Of a stretch of 64,000 nt of DNA, positions 51,954 through 59,932 are shown piece after piece. The translations under genes were made by a program, and so were the position numbers. Below the pieces are notes generated by a model. The model saw only the letters and a program-made list of their open reading frames with translations, was not told where the DNA came from and did not search any database. Each line of letters begins with the position of its first letter. The stretch's first letter is position 1. This stretch comes from Archangium lansingense (GTDB lineage Bacteria; Myxococcota; Myxococcia; Myxococcales; Myxococcaceae), in assembly GCF_026626635.1 (NCBI RefSeq), contig NZ_JAPNKA010000001.1, forward strand, positions 12,756,501 through 12,820,500, read 5' to 3'.

Positions 51954-52632
51954 GATGCTTCACATTCCCAACGTCCTCACCGCCGAGCAGGTGGCCCGCT
52001 GCCGCGAGGTCTTCGACCAGGCCTCCTGGGAGGATGGCCGCAGCACCGCCGGGCACCAGTCCGCCCAGGCCAAGAAGAACCTCCAGCTCCCGGAGAACAG
52101 CCCCCAGGCCCGCGAGCTCGGCGACATGGTCCTGCGGGGACTCGAGGGCAGCCCGCTCTTCATCTCGGCCGTGCTGCCCCAGCGCGTCTTCCCGCCCCTC
52201 TTCAACCGCTACGACGCGGGCATGACCTTCGGTTCGCACGTGGACAACGCCATCCGCCCCATCACCGGCACGCCGATGCGCCTGCGCACCGACGTCTCCG
52301 CCACCCTCTTCCTCTCTGCTCCGGACTCCTATGACGGCGGCGAGCTCGTCGTGGAGGACACCTATGGCAGCCACTCGGTGAAGCTGCCCGCCGGAGATCT
52401 CATCATCTACCCGGCCTCCAGCCTCCACCACGTCACCCCGATCACCCGCGGCGTCCGGCTCGCTTCCTTCTTCTGGGTGCAGAGCATGATCCGCGACGTC
52501 TCGCAGCGCTCGCTGCTCTTCGACCTCGACATGGCGATCATGCAGCTCAACAAGGAGGTGCCCAAGAGCCCCTCCCTCATCATGCTGACGGGCGTCTACC
52601 ACAACCTCCTCAGGCAATGGGCCGAGCCCTGA
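51952..52632 (+). CDS. piuC: PKHD-type Fe(II)/2-oxoglutarate hydroxylase PiuC
   Basis: 226 residues. Fe ligands His96 and Asp98 (FGSHVDNAI) and His159 (YPASSLHHV), with Arg166 or Arg169 for 2-oxoglutarate, are at PiuC/YbiX spacing. The N-terminal [12 protein letters not shown] and [12 protein letters not shown] are family signatures. In enterobacteria and pseudomonads the gene sits beside the Fiu/PiuA catecholate receptor and is Fur-controlled; here the same partners follow downstream. The substrate is not established in the family. Two ATGs (51952, 51955) are adjacent. Confidence 0.9.
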   Translation: MMLHIPNVLTAEQVARCREVFDQASWEDGRSTAGHQSAQAKKNLQLPENSPQARELGDMVLRGLEGSPLFISAVLPQRVFPPLFNRYDAGMTFGSHVDNAIRPITGTPMRLRTDVSATLFLSAPDSYDGGELVVEDTYGSHSVKLPAGDLIIYPASSLHHVTPITRGVRLASFFWVQSMIRDVSQRSLLFDLDMAIMQLNKEVPKSPSLIMLTGVYHNLLRQWAEP

Positions 52633-52694
52633 GAGCACGCCCTCCCGTCGCCTAACTCTCGAAAATCACGAGCCTCGCGTTCACCGCAGGCCAC

Positions 52695-52713
52695 TTTCCC
52701 AGGCCCTGGGAAA
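52695..52713. promoter_or_regulatory. Perfect 9-1-9 inverted repeat upstream of the tonB promoter
   Basis: tttcccagg c cctgggaaa, 19 bp, lies 18 bp upstream of the -35 box of the tonB promoter and 62 bp after the piuC stop. It can act as an operator for a dimeric regulator or as a short terminator of piuC (7-bp stem, 5-nt loop). No regulator can be named. Confidence 0.5.
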
Positions 52714-52731
52714 CTCTCAGCCCCCCTCACA

Positions 52732-52760
52732 TTGACGTTACAACCAACGTGGGATATCTC
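52732..52760 (+). promoter_or_regulatory. Sigma-70-type promoter of the tonB gene
   Basis: -35 ttgacg (52732-52737), 17-bp spacer, -10 tatctc (52755-52760). Transcription would start near 52767, just before the Fur box. This is one of few consensus-like promoters visible in the window. Confidence 0.6.
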
Positions 52761-52775
52761 TGCCCAGGGTGCAAC

Positions 52776-52790
52776 TGAGAATGATTCTCA
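52776..52790. promoter_or_regulatory. Fur box (perfect 7-1-7)
   Basis: TGAGAAT-G-ATTCTCA is a perfect 7-1-7 inverted repeat, the classic Fur site form. It lies about 10 bp after the predicted start point, so Fe2+-Fur would block transcription. A 17-of-20 identical relative lies at 55094-55113. Confidence 0.8.
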
Positions 52791-52864
52791 ATTTCTACAT
52801 CGGGTTGCGAGACGTGACCCCCGCAACCCGGCAGGATGCACGGCCCTCCGTGGGCCTCTTCCGC

Positions 52865-53635
52865 ATGGGCGAGGCCACCTCAAGTGGAGGCGACAAGGAG
52901 CGGTGGGGCTGGGCCCTGCTGATCGCCGCACTCGTCCACGCCGGGGCGCTGACCGTGGGGCTGATGATGCCGCAGAGCACCCCACTGCCCGCCACGCCCC
53001 CCTCGGAGCCGGAGGTGGTGTTCTTCTCCTTCCCGCCTCCGCCCCCCGCCGCTTCCGGTGCGACGACTCCCCGTGCGGCAGTGCCCGAGCAGGTGAAGCG
53101 CCAGGCGAGGACCCGTCCCCCGCGCACCCTCCAGATGCCGCTGCCGACGAAGGCGCCCGAGCTGCCCCAGGAGACGCCAGTCGAGACGGCCAACCCCGAG
53201 ACGGTGCAGGACACCCCGCCGCCCGAGGAGGTGGCCTCCGACGTGGCGGGCCCCCCGGAAGTGGGGGGAGTCGTCGCGGGAATCGTGGGCGGCGTGCTCG
53301 GCGGTCGAGAGGGCGGGCTGCTGGGCGCCACGGGCGGCGAGGCGCTCGAGCTGAAGCAGGTGGCGCGCGCTCCGGAAGTCCTCGAGCAGCTCAAGCCGCG
53401 TTATCCCCGGCGGGCCAAGATCGATGGCATCGAGGGGCTCGTCCTGGTGCGCATCATCATCGGTACAGATGGGCGCGTGGAGCCTGAGAGCGCGCGCATC
53501 ATCCGCTCGGTCCCCGAGCTCGACGCCGCGGCCATCTCCGCCGTCAGTCAGTGGCGCTTTTCGCCGGCACTCGGACGCCAGGGGCGGCCGGTGCGCGTCA
53601 TCGTCGAGATTCCTGTCCAATTCTCCCTGAAGTGA
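52865..53635 (+). CDS. tonB: TonB-type energy transducer
   Basis: About 256 residues from the ATG giving MGEATSSGG. One membrane helix near the N-terminus (WALLIAALVHAGALTVGLMM) carries the SxxxH-like His region. A Pro-rich periplasmic span (PPPPPAASG to about residue 130) follows, then Gly-rich linker and the TonB C-terminal domain (RYPRRAKIDGIEGLVLVRII, GRVEPESARIIRSV, WRFSPALGRQGRPV). It transmits proton-motive force to the outer-membrane receptor encoded downstream. The frame is open upstream through the Fur box, so a start before 52800 is unlikely. No ExbB/ExbD is in the window. Confidence 0.85.
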   Translation: MGEATSSGGDKERWGWALLIAALVHAGALTVGLMMPQSTPLPATPPSEPEVVFFSFPPPPPAASGATTPRAAVPEQVKRQARTRPPRTLQMPLPTKAPELPQETPVETANPETVQDTPPPEEVASDVAGPPEVGGVVAGIVGGVLGGREGGLLGATGGEALELKQVARAPEVLEQLKPRYPRRAKIDGIEGLVLVRIIIGTDGRVEPESARIIRSVPELDAAAISAVSQWRFSPALGRQGRPVRVIVEIPVQFSLK

Positions 53636-53670
53636 AGCGCGGAGAGGGGCTCCGCACCTAGAGGCACCCG

Positions 53671-54993
53671 ATGAGCATCACGTTGCGCAAGATCATCTTC
53701 TGGCCCCATCTGGTGTCCGGAATCATCGCTGGAATCGTCATCGGGATCATGTCCCTCACGGGGGTGGCGATCGCCTTCGAGCCGCAGATTCTCGCCTGGG
53801 CCGACAGCGACGCCCGGCGGGTGCAGGTGCCCTCCCCGGATGCGCCGCGCCTCACCGTCGACGAGCTGGTGGCCCGCGTGCGCGCCGAGCGGCCGAAGGC
53901 ACAGCCCTCGGGAGTGACGGTGTACCCCGAGCCGGACTCGGTCGTGCTGGTGCTCACTGGCCGCTCCGAGGGCGTCTATGTGAATCCCTACACGGGCGAG
54001 GTGCGCGAGCAGGGTGCTCAGGGCTGGCGCTCGTTCTTCCACGTCATGGAGGAGTGGCACCGGTGGCTCGGCGCGCACGGTGACAACCGCCCCGTGGGCA
54101 AGGCCATCACCGGGGTCTCCAACGCCGCCTTCCTGTTCCTCGCCATCTCCGGCCTGTACCTGTGGTGGCCGCGCAAGTGGACGCTCCGGGCGATGCGGCC
54201 CACCCTCTGGTTCCGGCGCGGGCTGAAGGGCAAGGCGCGGGACTTCAACTGGCACAACACCATCGGCTTCTGGTCCCTGCCCGTGCTCATCGTCCTGACG
54301 ACGTCGGGCATGGTCATCTCCTACAAGTGGGCCTCGGACCTCGTCTTCAAGCTCACAGGCAACCAGCCCCCCGCCGCCCAGGGCCCGGCTGCTGCTCCCC
54401 CGGTCAAGGTCCCCACCCCGCCGGAAGGCGCGAAGCCTATTGGCCTCGAGCCGCTCTTCGCTGAGGCCCGCAAGCAGGTGCCCGCCTGGGAAACCATCAC
54501 CGTGCGCCTGGGCGGTGGCTCGCGCCCGAATGCACCCCAGGGACAGCAGGCGCAGGGCCCACAGGCGCAGGCTCCAGGTCCGCAGGCGCAGGGCCCGCAG
54601 GGGCCTCGGCCTGGCAACGGCCCCGGCGCGAACGAGCCGCGAGGTGGCGGCCCGCAGGCCCTCACCTTCGCCATCCGCGAGCAGGGCGGCTGGCCGCTCT
54701 TCGCCTCCGCGCAGGTGTCGTTCGATCCCTTCACTGGCAACGTGCTCCGCACCGAGACCTTCGCGGACTACAACCTCGGCCGGAAGGTCCGCACGTGGAT
54801 GCGCTTCCTGCACACGGGCGAGGCTCTCGGGTGGATGGGCCAGCTGCTCGCCGCCATCGCTTCGCTGGGCGGAGTGGTGCTCGTGTGGACTGGCTTCGCC
54901 CTGTCCTGGAGGCGCTTCTTCCCGCGCCGCCGCCCCGCCAACGCTCCCGCTGAACCCGAGGCAGCGCCGGCCGAGCCCGAGACAGCGCTCTAG
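53671..54993 (+). CDS. PepSY-associated transmembrane protein (PiuB-like)
   Basis: 440 residues. Four membrane helices: LVSGIIAGIVIGIMSLTGVA, AAFLFLAISGLYLWW, TIGFWSLPVLIVLTTSGMVI and LLAAIASLGGVVLVWTGF. PepSY-like loop domains lie at about 45-130 and 255-375. His/Trp residues at helix ends (HRWLG, WHNTIG) fit heme or ferric-siderophore reductase use. A low-complexity Pro-Gln-Gly tract (AQGPQAQAPGPQAQGPQG) is inserted at about 290-320. Homologues are common in Fur-regulated siderophore loci and are proposed to reduce or import iron. It lies 35 nt after tonB on the same strand. Confidence 0.83.
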   Translation: MSITLRKIIFWPHLVSGIIAGIVIGIMSLTGVAIAFEPQILAWADSDARRVQVPSPDAPRLTVDELVARVRAERPKAQPSGVTVYPEPDSVVLVLTGRSEGVYVNPYTGEVREQGAQGWRSFFHVMEEWHRWLGAHGDNRPVGKAITGVSNAAFLFLAISGLYLWWPRKWTLRAMRPTLWFRRGLKGKARDFNWHNTIGFWSLPVLIVLTTSGMVISYKWASDLVFKLTGNQPPAAQGPAAAPPVKVPTPPEGAKPIGLEPLFAEARKQVPAWETITVRLGGGSRPNAPQGQQAQGPQAQAPGPQAQGPQGPRPGNGPGANEPRGGGPQALTFAIREQGGWPLFASAQVSFDPFTGNVLRTETFADYNLGRKVRTWMRFLHTGEALGWMGQLLAAIASLGGVVLVWTGFALSWRRFFPRRRPANAPAEPEAAPAEPETAL

Positions 54994-55093
54994 CAACACC
55001 GCTCCAATCAATTGCTTGCAACGCGCGGCGCCACGCTCCCCGCACGTGCAAAGCCATACGAACATTGTTGACCTTCGGCAAAACCATGAACAT

Positions 55094-55113
55094 GAGGATG
55101 TTTCTCGATTTCA
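55094..55113. promoter_or_regulatory. Second Fur-like site before the siderophore receptor
   Basis: TGAGGATGTTTCTCGATTTC matches TGAGAATGATTCTCAATTTC (52776-52795) at 17 of 20 positions. As a dyad it is weak (4 of 7 pairs). It lies 67 bp before the receptor start. Confidence 0.5.
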
Positions 55114-55180
55114 GGTCAGAGCCGAGCTGAACCCCCGCCGGTCGGGCCACCACGCAACTCCAGAAGGATTGAGGAAACGA

Positions 55181-57466
55181 ATGTCTACCAAGAACAACAA
55201 GACGGGCATCCGCTCGTCGAAGGGCACTTCCGGAGGCGTGCGTGGTGCGCTGTGGCCGCTGGGACAGGCCGCGGTAGGCCTCGCGTCGGCCCTGGCCGCG
55301 GGCGGAGCGCTCGCTCAGGAGACGACGCCTGCCGCGGATGCGCCGCGCACGGAGCAGCCGGCTCCGGCCCAGCAGACGAAGCCCGAGGGTGCCCAGGACA
55401 CGTTCGTGCTGCCCACCGTCCAGGTGCAGGAGGCGGCGGAGGCGGAGAGCTACCACGCCCCGGAGAGCAACCTCACGCGGCTGCCGGCACCGCTGGTGAA
55501 CACGCCGCAGAGTGTCACCGTGGTCTCCCGCGAGGTCATCCAGGAGCAGCAGGCGACGTCGGTGCGCGATGCGCTGCGCAACGTGTCCGGCATCACGGTC
55601 GCCGCGGGCGAGGGTGGCCGCCAGGGTGACTCCTTCAACCTCCGTGGTTTCTCGGCGCAGACGGACACGTTCCGTGACGGCGTGCGCGACCTGGGCTGGT
55701 TCACCCGCGACACCTTCAACCTCCAGGGCGTCGAGGTCTTCTTCGGTCCGTCCGCCGTGCTCTTCGGCCGTGGCTCGACGGGTGGCGCGCTCAACCTCGT
55801 GACGAAGAAGCCGGGCCGGCGCTCCTTCCGCAACGTGAGCCTGTCGGGCGGCACCGCTCCCACCGGCCGCGTCGAGGCCGACATCAACGAGGCGATCAAT
55901 GATCGCATCCAGGTGCGCCTCAACGCGCTGGGACAGCTCTCCGGCGTGGCGGGCCGTGACCACGTCACGGAGAACCGCGCGGGTATTGCCCCCTCGGCGC
56001 GCATCTCGCTGGGCGAGAGCACCGCGCTCGAGCTCGACTACCTCTACCAGCGCGAGGACAGCACCCCGGACTACGGCCAGCCGTACTTCAACGGGTACCC
56101 GGTCTCGACGAGCATGGGCGTCTCGCGCTCGACCTTCTATGGCGTGAAGGGCCTGGACACCGAGCGGGTGAATGCCCACGTCGGTACCGCGCAGCTCCAG
56201 CACCGGTTCGCTGACAACTTCCAGCTCACCAACTCGCTGCGCTTCGGCGGGGTGGACCGCTACGCCCTGCCCACGGCGCCCCGCGGCCTCACGCCCACCA
56301 CCGGCAGCCCGACGACGATCGGCCGGCAGCGCTTCGAGATCAACACGGACAACGTCTACCTCGCCAACCAGCTCAACGTGCGCGGCGAGCTGCAGACGGG
56401 CTTCCTGAAGCACACCGCGAACGCGGGGCTCGAGCTGTCCTATGAGACGCGCGAGCAGAACCGCAACAACCTGAACGCGGTGGGGCTGCCCACCGGGCCC
56501 AACATCACCGCGGATCTGTTCGAGCCGAATCCCGAGCCCGACCTCTCGGCGGTCAACCCCGTCTTCGCCAGCGCCAACCAGAGCCGCCAGTGGACGGTGG
56601 GGGTCTACGCGGCGGATCAGATTTCGATTACCCGCTACGTCGATGTGCTCGGCTCCGTGCGCTTCGACGTCTTCGACACGAACTACGTCGCCGAGGATGC
56701 CACGCGCACGCGCACCGAGCTGGAGCGCCAGGACAACATCTTCAACTGGCGCGTGGGTCTGATCGCGCACCCGCTGGAGAAGACGAGCATCTACGCGACG
56801 TATGGCACGTCCGCCAACCCGTCGGCCGAGATCGGCACGCTCACCACCGGTACGGTGAACCTGGAGCCGGAGCGCAACGCCACCATCGAGTTCGGCGCCA
56901 AGGCCGACCTGTTCGAGGATCGGCTGGGCCTGAACGCGGCGGTCTTCCGCGTGGACAAGACGAACGCGCGCGTGCCGAACACCGACCCCGAGGGGCCTCC
57001 GACGATTCTCGACGGCGCGCAGCGCGTGCAGGGCTTTAGCGTGGGCGTGACGGGCGCCATCACGAGCAAGTGGCGGGTGATTGCCAACTACACCCAGCTG
57101 CAGTCGGAGATCGTCAAGCACACCAACGAGTATCTGGTGGGCCAGCCGCTGCCGAGCACCCCGCCTCGCAGCCTGTCGCTGTGGACGACCGTCGCCCCGC
57201 TGGAGCACCTCACGATTGGCGCCGGCGCCGTGTACCAGGACGTGACGACGGCGAACAACCCGGCCTCGGCGACCGCGGCGTACGTCAAGGTGCCCAACTT
57301 CTGGCGCTTCGATGCCTTCGCCAGCTACCAGCTGTTCAACCGGGTCGACCTCCAGCTCAACCTGAACAACATCAGCGACGAGCTCTTCTACGAGCAGTAC
57401 TACGCCGGACAGGCGGTTCCCGGTGAGGGGCGCTCGGCCAACCTGACCGCCCGCGTGCGCTTCTAG
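55181..57466 (+). CDS. TonB-dependent siderophore receptor (Fiu-like)
   Basis: 761 residues. The signal peptide ends ALAAGGALAQ. A TonB-box-like region (TFVLPTVQVQEAAE) precedes the plug (LPAPLVNTPQSVTVVSREVI, RDALRNVSGITVAAGEGG, SFNLRGFSAQTDTFRDGVRD, GPSAVLFGRGSTGGALNLVT) and a 22-strand barrel ending LTARVRF with the final Phe. These plug features fit the catecholate siderophore receptors (Fiu, PiuA). Together with piuC this recalls the E. coli fiu-ybiX arrangement. The ATG at 55181 has gaggaaacga before it. Confidence 0.9.
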   Translation: MSTKNNKTGIRSSKGTSGGVRGALWPLGQAAVGLASALAAGGALAQETTPAADAPRTEQPAPAQQTKPEGAQDTFVLPTVQVQEAAEAESYHAPESNLTRLPAPLVNTPQSVTVVSREVIQEQQATSVRDALRNVSGITVAAGEGGRQGDSFNLRGFSAQTDTFRDGVRDLGWFTRDTFNLQGVEVFFGPSAVLFGRGSTGGALNLVTKKPGRRSFRNVSLSGGTAPTGRVEADINEAINDRIQVRLNALGQLSGVAGRDHVTENRAGIAPSARISLGESTALELDYLYQREDSTPDYGQPYFNGYPVSTSMGVSRSTFYGVKGLDTERVNAHVGTAQLQHRFADNFQLTNSLRFGGVDRYALPTAPRGLTPTTGSPTTIGRQRFEINTDNVYLANQLNVRGELQTGFLKHTANAGLELSYETREQNRNNLNAVGLPTGPNITADLFEPNPEPDLSAVNPVFASANQSRQWTVGVYAADQISITRYVDVLGSVRFDVFDTNYVAEDATRTRTELERQDNIFNWRVGLIAHPLEKTSIYATYGTSANPSAEIGTLTTGTVNLEPERNATIEFGAKADLFEDRLGLNAAVFRVDKTNARVPNTDPEGPPTILDGAQRVQGFSVGVTGAITSKWRVIANYTQLQSEIVKHTNEYLVGQPLPSTPPRSLSLWTTVAPLEHLTIGAGAVYQDVTTANNPASATAAYVKVPNFWRFDAFASYQLFNRVDLQLNLNNISDELFYEQYYAGQAVPGEGRSANLTARVRF

Positions 57467-57481
57467 CCTGGCCCCCCTTCT

Positions 57482-57523
57482 CCTCCGAGCGGCGCGGAAT
57501 CGCGTAGACTGCCCGCTCGGAGG
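57482..57523 (+). terminator. Hairpin covering the ribosome site of the 44-aa gene
   Basis: Arms cctccgagcgg (57482-57492) and ccgctcggagg (57513-57523) are a perfect 11-bp inverted repeat with a 20-nt loop. It starts 16 nt after the receptor stop and may end that transcript. The right arm contains ggagg, the probable ribosome site of the next small gene. Confidence 0.65.
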
Positions 57524-57541
57524 AACCTGGCGTACTTCACG

Positions 57542-57676
57542 GTGTGGAGCCTCGAGCACTCCTGGCCCTGGATCGCGGCGGCGGTGCTGGTGTGCAGCGC
57601 GTGTTTCATCCTGCTGCTGCGGACCTTCACCTCCAGCTCCGAGCGTGACGTGCTGCGTATCGGGGCACGGGCGTAG
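57542..57676 (+). CDS. Small single-pass membrane protein (44 aa)
   Basis: From GTG the sequence reads VWSLEHSWPWIAAAVLVCSA, then CFILLLRTFTSSSERD and a short tail. One hydrophobic helix (WIAAAVLVCSACFILLL) flanked by an acidic start and a basic/Ser-rich end supports a real membrane microprotein. Ggaggaac lies about 15-20 nt upstream inside the hairpin right arm; an upstream CTG (57527) is an alternative start. It is too short to assign a role. Its stop is 3 nt from that of the converging ABC ATPase gene. Confidence 0.55.
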   Translation: MWSLEHSWPWIAAAVLVCSACFILLLRTFTSSSERDVLRIGARA

Positions 57677-57679
57677 CCG

Positions 57680-58693
57680 TCACCGCCTGCGCCCGCTCGC
57701 CGTGTCGAACCGGTGCAGCCGCCGCGCGTCGTAGCGCAGCCACACCGGCTCTCCCGTATGGGCCGCGAAGTCCTGCGCGGCCCTCGCGATGAGGCGCTCG
57801 CCGCCCACGTCCACCGTCACCCAGCTCTCCGAGCCCATCAGCTCCACCAGGTACACCTGGCCGCGCAGGGCCCCCTCGGGCGCCGCGCCAGTGCCTACTT
57901 CGAGGTGCTCGGGCCGCAGCCCCAGCGTCACGCCCTCCTCGCGCAGCCCTAGCGTCTCCGGCTTCACCAGGTTGATGCGCGGCGAGCCGAAGAACCCCGC
58001 CACGAAGAGGTTCGCCGGGGACTCGTACAGCTCGCGCGGCGGTGCCACCTGCTGCACCTCGCCCTGGCTCATCACCACCACCCGGTCCGAAAGCGTCATC
58101 GCCTCGGCCTGGTCATGCGTGACGTAGATGAACGTCGCCTTCAGCCGCTCGTGCAGCTTCTTGATTTCGCCGCGCATCTGCGTGCGCAGCGCCGCGTCCA
58201 GGTTCGACAGCGGCTCGTCGAACAGGAATACCTTGGGCCGCCGCACCAGCGCTCGGCCCAGTGCCACGCGCTGACGCTGACCACCACTGAGCTCCTTGGG
58301 CCGCCGCGTCAGCAGCTTCTCCAGCCCGAGCAGCTCCGCTGTTTCCACCACGCGCTGATCAATGGTCGCCTTGTCCACTCCCGCCACCTTCAGCGGGAAG
58401 GCCATGTTCCCCCGTACGTCCATGTGCGGGTACAGCGCGTAGCTCTGGAACACCATGGCGATGTCTCGCTCGCGCGGAGACATGTCGTTGACCGCCACGC
58501 CGTCGATGCGCAGCACCCCACCGGAGATCTCCTCCAGGCCGGCGATGAGGTTGAGCGTCGTCGACTTGCCGCACCCGGACGGGCCCACCAGCGAGACGAA
58601 CTCGCCATCACCAATCTCCAGCGTCACGTCCTTCGCCGCCACCACTCCGCCCCGGTACACCTTGCGTACGCCTTCCAGAGAGACCGTTGCCAC
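57680..58693 (-). CDS. ugpC: UgpC/MalK-type ABC transporter ATP-binding protein
   Basis: 337 residues, the family length. Walker A GPSGCGKSTT, Q-loop MVFQSYALYP, signature LSGGQRQR, Walker B FLFDEPLSNLD and switch VTHDQAEA are present. The C-terminal OB/TOBE regulatory domain (about 240-330, LGLRPEHLEV) is the MalK type. It energises uptake of sugars or glycerol-3-phosphate. No permease or binding-protein gene is adjacent, so it is an orphan ATPase probably shared by several importers, as known for MsmK/MsmX. Confidence 0.9.
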   Translation of the reverse strand: MATVSLEGVRKVYRGGVVAAKDVTLEIGDGEFVSLVGPSGCGKSTTLNLIAGLEEISGGVLRIDGVAVNDMSPRERDIAMVFQSYALYPHMDVRGNMAFPLKVAGVDKATIDQRVVETAELLGLEKLLTRRPKELSGGQRQRVALGRALVRRPKVFLFDEPLSNLDAALRTQMRGEIKKLHERLKATFIYVTHDQAEAMTLSDRVVVMSQGEVQQVAPPRELYESPANLFVAGFFGSPRINLVKPETLGLREEGVTLGLRPEHLEVGTGAAPEGALRGQVYLVELMGSESWVTVDVGGERLIARAAQDFAAHTGEPVWLRYDARRLHRFDTASGRRR

Positions 58694-58828
58694 GCCGAGC
58701 GCTCCTGACTGAGGTCCACCCTGCAGCCTATCGGCGCTGAGGCGTCTCGGGGTCTTCTATTCGCAGGATGGTGTCTGGTACGCGACCGGCATCGTCACAG
58801 CCCTCGAAGTCAGCCGGCAGTAGACCCC

Positions 58829-59794
58829 ATGCCCACCAGCAACCCACGCATCCGAATCCAAGGCACCGTTCGCAACGAGTCGTACGGCTTCGAGAAAGTC
58901 GACGGGGAGCTCGTCAAGAAGGTACGAGAACACGTGTACGAGCGGGTCCTCGCGAGGGACGTGGTCCGCATCATCTTCTTCCTTCCCCACGATCACCAAC
59001 ACCTCATCGCCGGGGTGACCCACGCTCTCGATAGCTACCTTCGTGCCATCGAAGGGCACCCTGGCGCTCTCTCCGAGTACACCTGTTGCTGGTGGGAGCC
59101 TTTCAAGCTGACGGAGATGGGCTGGGACCGCATCCGAGAGACCCTGGGGCCGAAAGAGCCCCGGTTCTTCGAGGACTACGAGCCCGACGATGCTCGCTTC
59201 GCCCACAAGGACGGCGCTGATCCATACTTCACCCTCTTCGGCGAGCAGGGAAATGGCTACGCCTTCAGCTACCACGCTCGACTTCCCTGGCGAGAGCCGC
59301 CTCCCCAGAGTGTGAGCGTCCTCTCCGCCACTCTGCCAACCGAATACCTCGAGGAGAACGGCGCCCAGCACGTGAGGGAGTTGGCGATGGCCATGGCTTC
59401 CCGCCTGCCCTTCGCCACCGGGCATGCCGGGCTCGCCCTCGACCTCTGGCGGCCCATCTACGCCCAGCTTGACCGCCTGCGCACCGAGATATTCCGCCAC
59501 CCAGGCTTCGATGTCCGCGAGGCCTCCCACTTCGACGGCATGGGCACTCGGGTGGATGGCATCCACTGGATGAACGTCCTCGGGCCGCCCGTGCTCTCCG
59601 AGCTGGATGGCGCTACGGGCCTACGCGCCCGGCTCCATTCGCCCACCACCACCGTGCAGGAGCTGGAGGGTGGGCGCGCCGTCGTGACGTTGGGCGAGGC
59701 ACCCGAGGCGGGAGACCTGGAGCAGGGCCAGACGCTTCCCGCCTACCGTGAGCTCGCCCGGGTGCTGGAGCCCCATCTGGAGCCCTTCCCCTAG
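58829..59794 (+). CDS. DUF3396-type (type VI immunity family) protein, probably truncated by a TAG stop
   Basis: 321 residues. The end region (FDGMGTRVDGIHWMNVLGPP, VLSELDG) matches the conserved part of the DUF3396 family, named type VI immunity proteins in databases. No signal peptide or membrane segment is present. After the TAG at 59792 the frame stays open for 23 more codons in the same reading frame, GFLARKSPSVEEELRRWWRR then FLD and a TGA at 59866. Family members often end with a Trp/Arg-Phe-rich helix of this sort, so the TAG probably cuts off the natural C-terminus. No cognate toxin gene is next to it. Confidence 0.7.
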   Translation: MPTSNPRIRIQGTVRNESYGFEKVDGELVKKVREHVYERVLARDVVRIIFFLPHDHQHLIAGVTHALDSYLRAIEGHPGALSEYTCCWWEPFKLTEMGWDRIRETLGPKEPRFFEDYEPDDARFAHKDGADPYFTLFGEQGNGYAFSYHARLPWREPPPQSVSVLSATLPTEYLEENGAQHVRELAMAMASRLPFATGHAGLALDLWRPIYAQLDRLRTEIFRHPGFDVREASHFDGMGTRVDGIHWMNVLGPPVLSELDGATGLRARLHSPTTTVQELEGGRAVVTLGEAPEAGDLEQGQTLPAYRELARVLEPHLEPFP

Positions 59795-59866
59795 GGATTC
59801 TTGGCTCGCAAGAGCCCCTCCGTGGAGGAGGAGCTCCGCCGCTGGTGGCGCCGCTTCCTGGATTGA
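59795..59866 (+). pseudogene. Displaced C-terminal tail of the DUF3396 protein
   Basis: In frame with the gene upstream and directly after its TAG: Gly-Phe-Leu-Ala-Arg-Lys then SVEEELRRWWRRFLD and TGA. An amphipathic Trp/Arg helix. Read separately it could be a 21-residue frame starting at TTG 59801, but the shared frame favours a nonsense mutation or readthrough. Confidence 0.45.
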
Positions 59867-59932
59867 TGCGGTCCAGCGGGGGGGCTCCGCGTCTGCTAAC
59901 CTTCCGGTACGGCGTCCCCCCGCCGCCCTCCC

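Noticed and set aside
55085-55106. aacat-gagg-atgtt palindrome before the receptor as the operator
   Set aside because: Only 5 bp per arm; the overlapping Fur-like sequence shared with the tonB site is a better explanation.
54731-57559. Frame of 942 codons on the minus strand opposite the siderophore receptor
   Set aside because: Composition is Arg/Gly/Ala/Val-rich without motifs and it overlaps a complete receptor gene.
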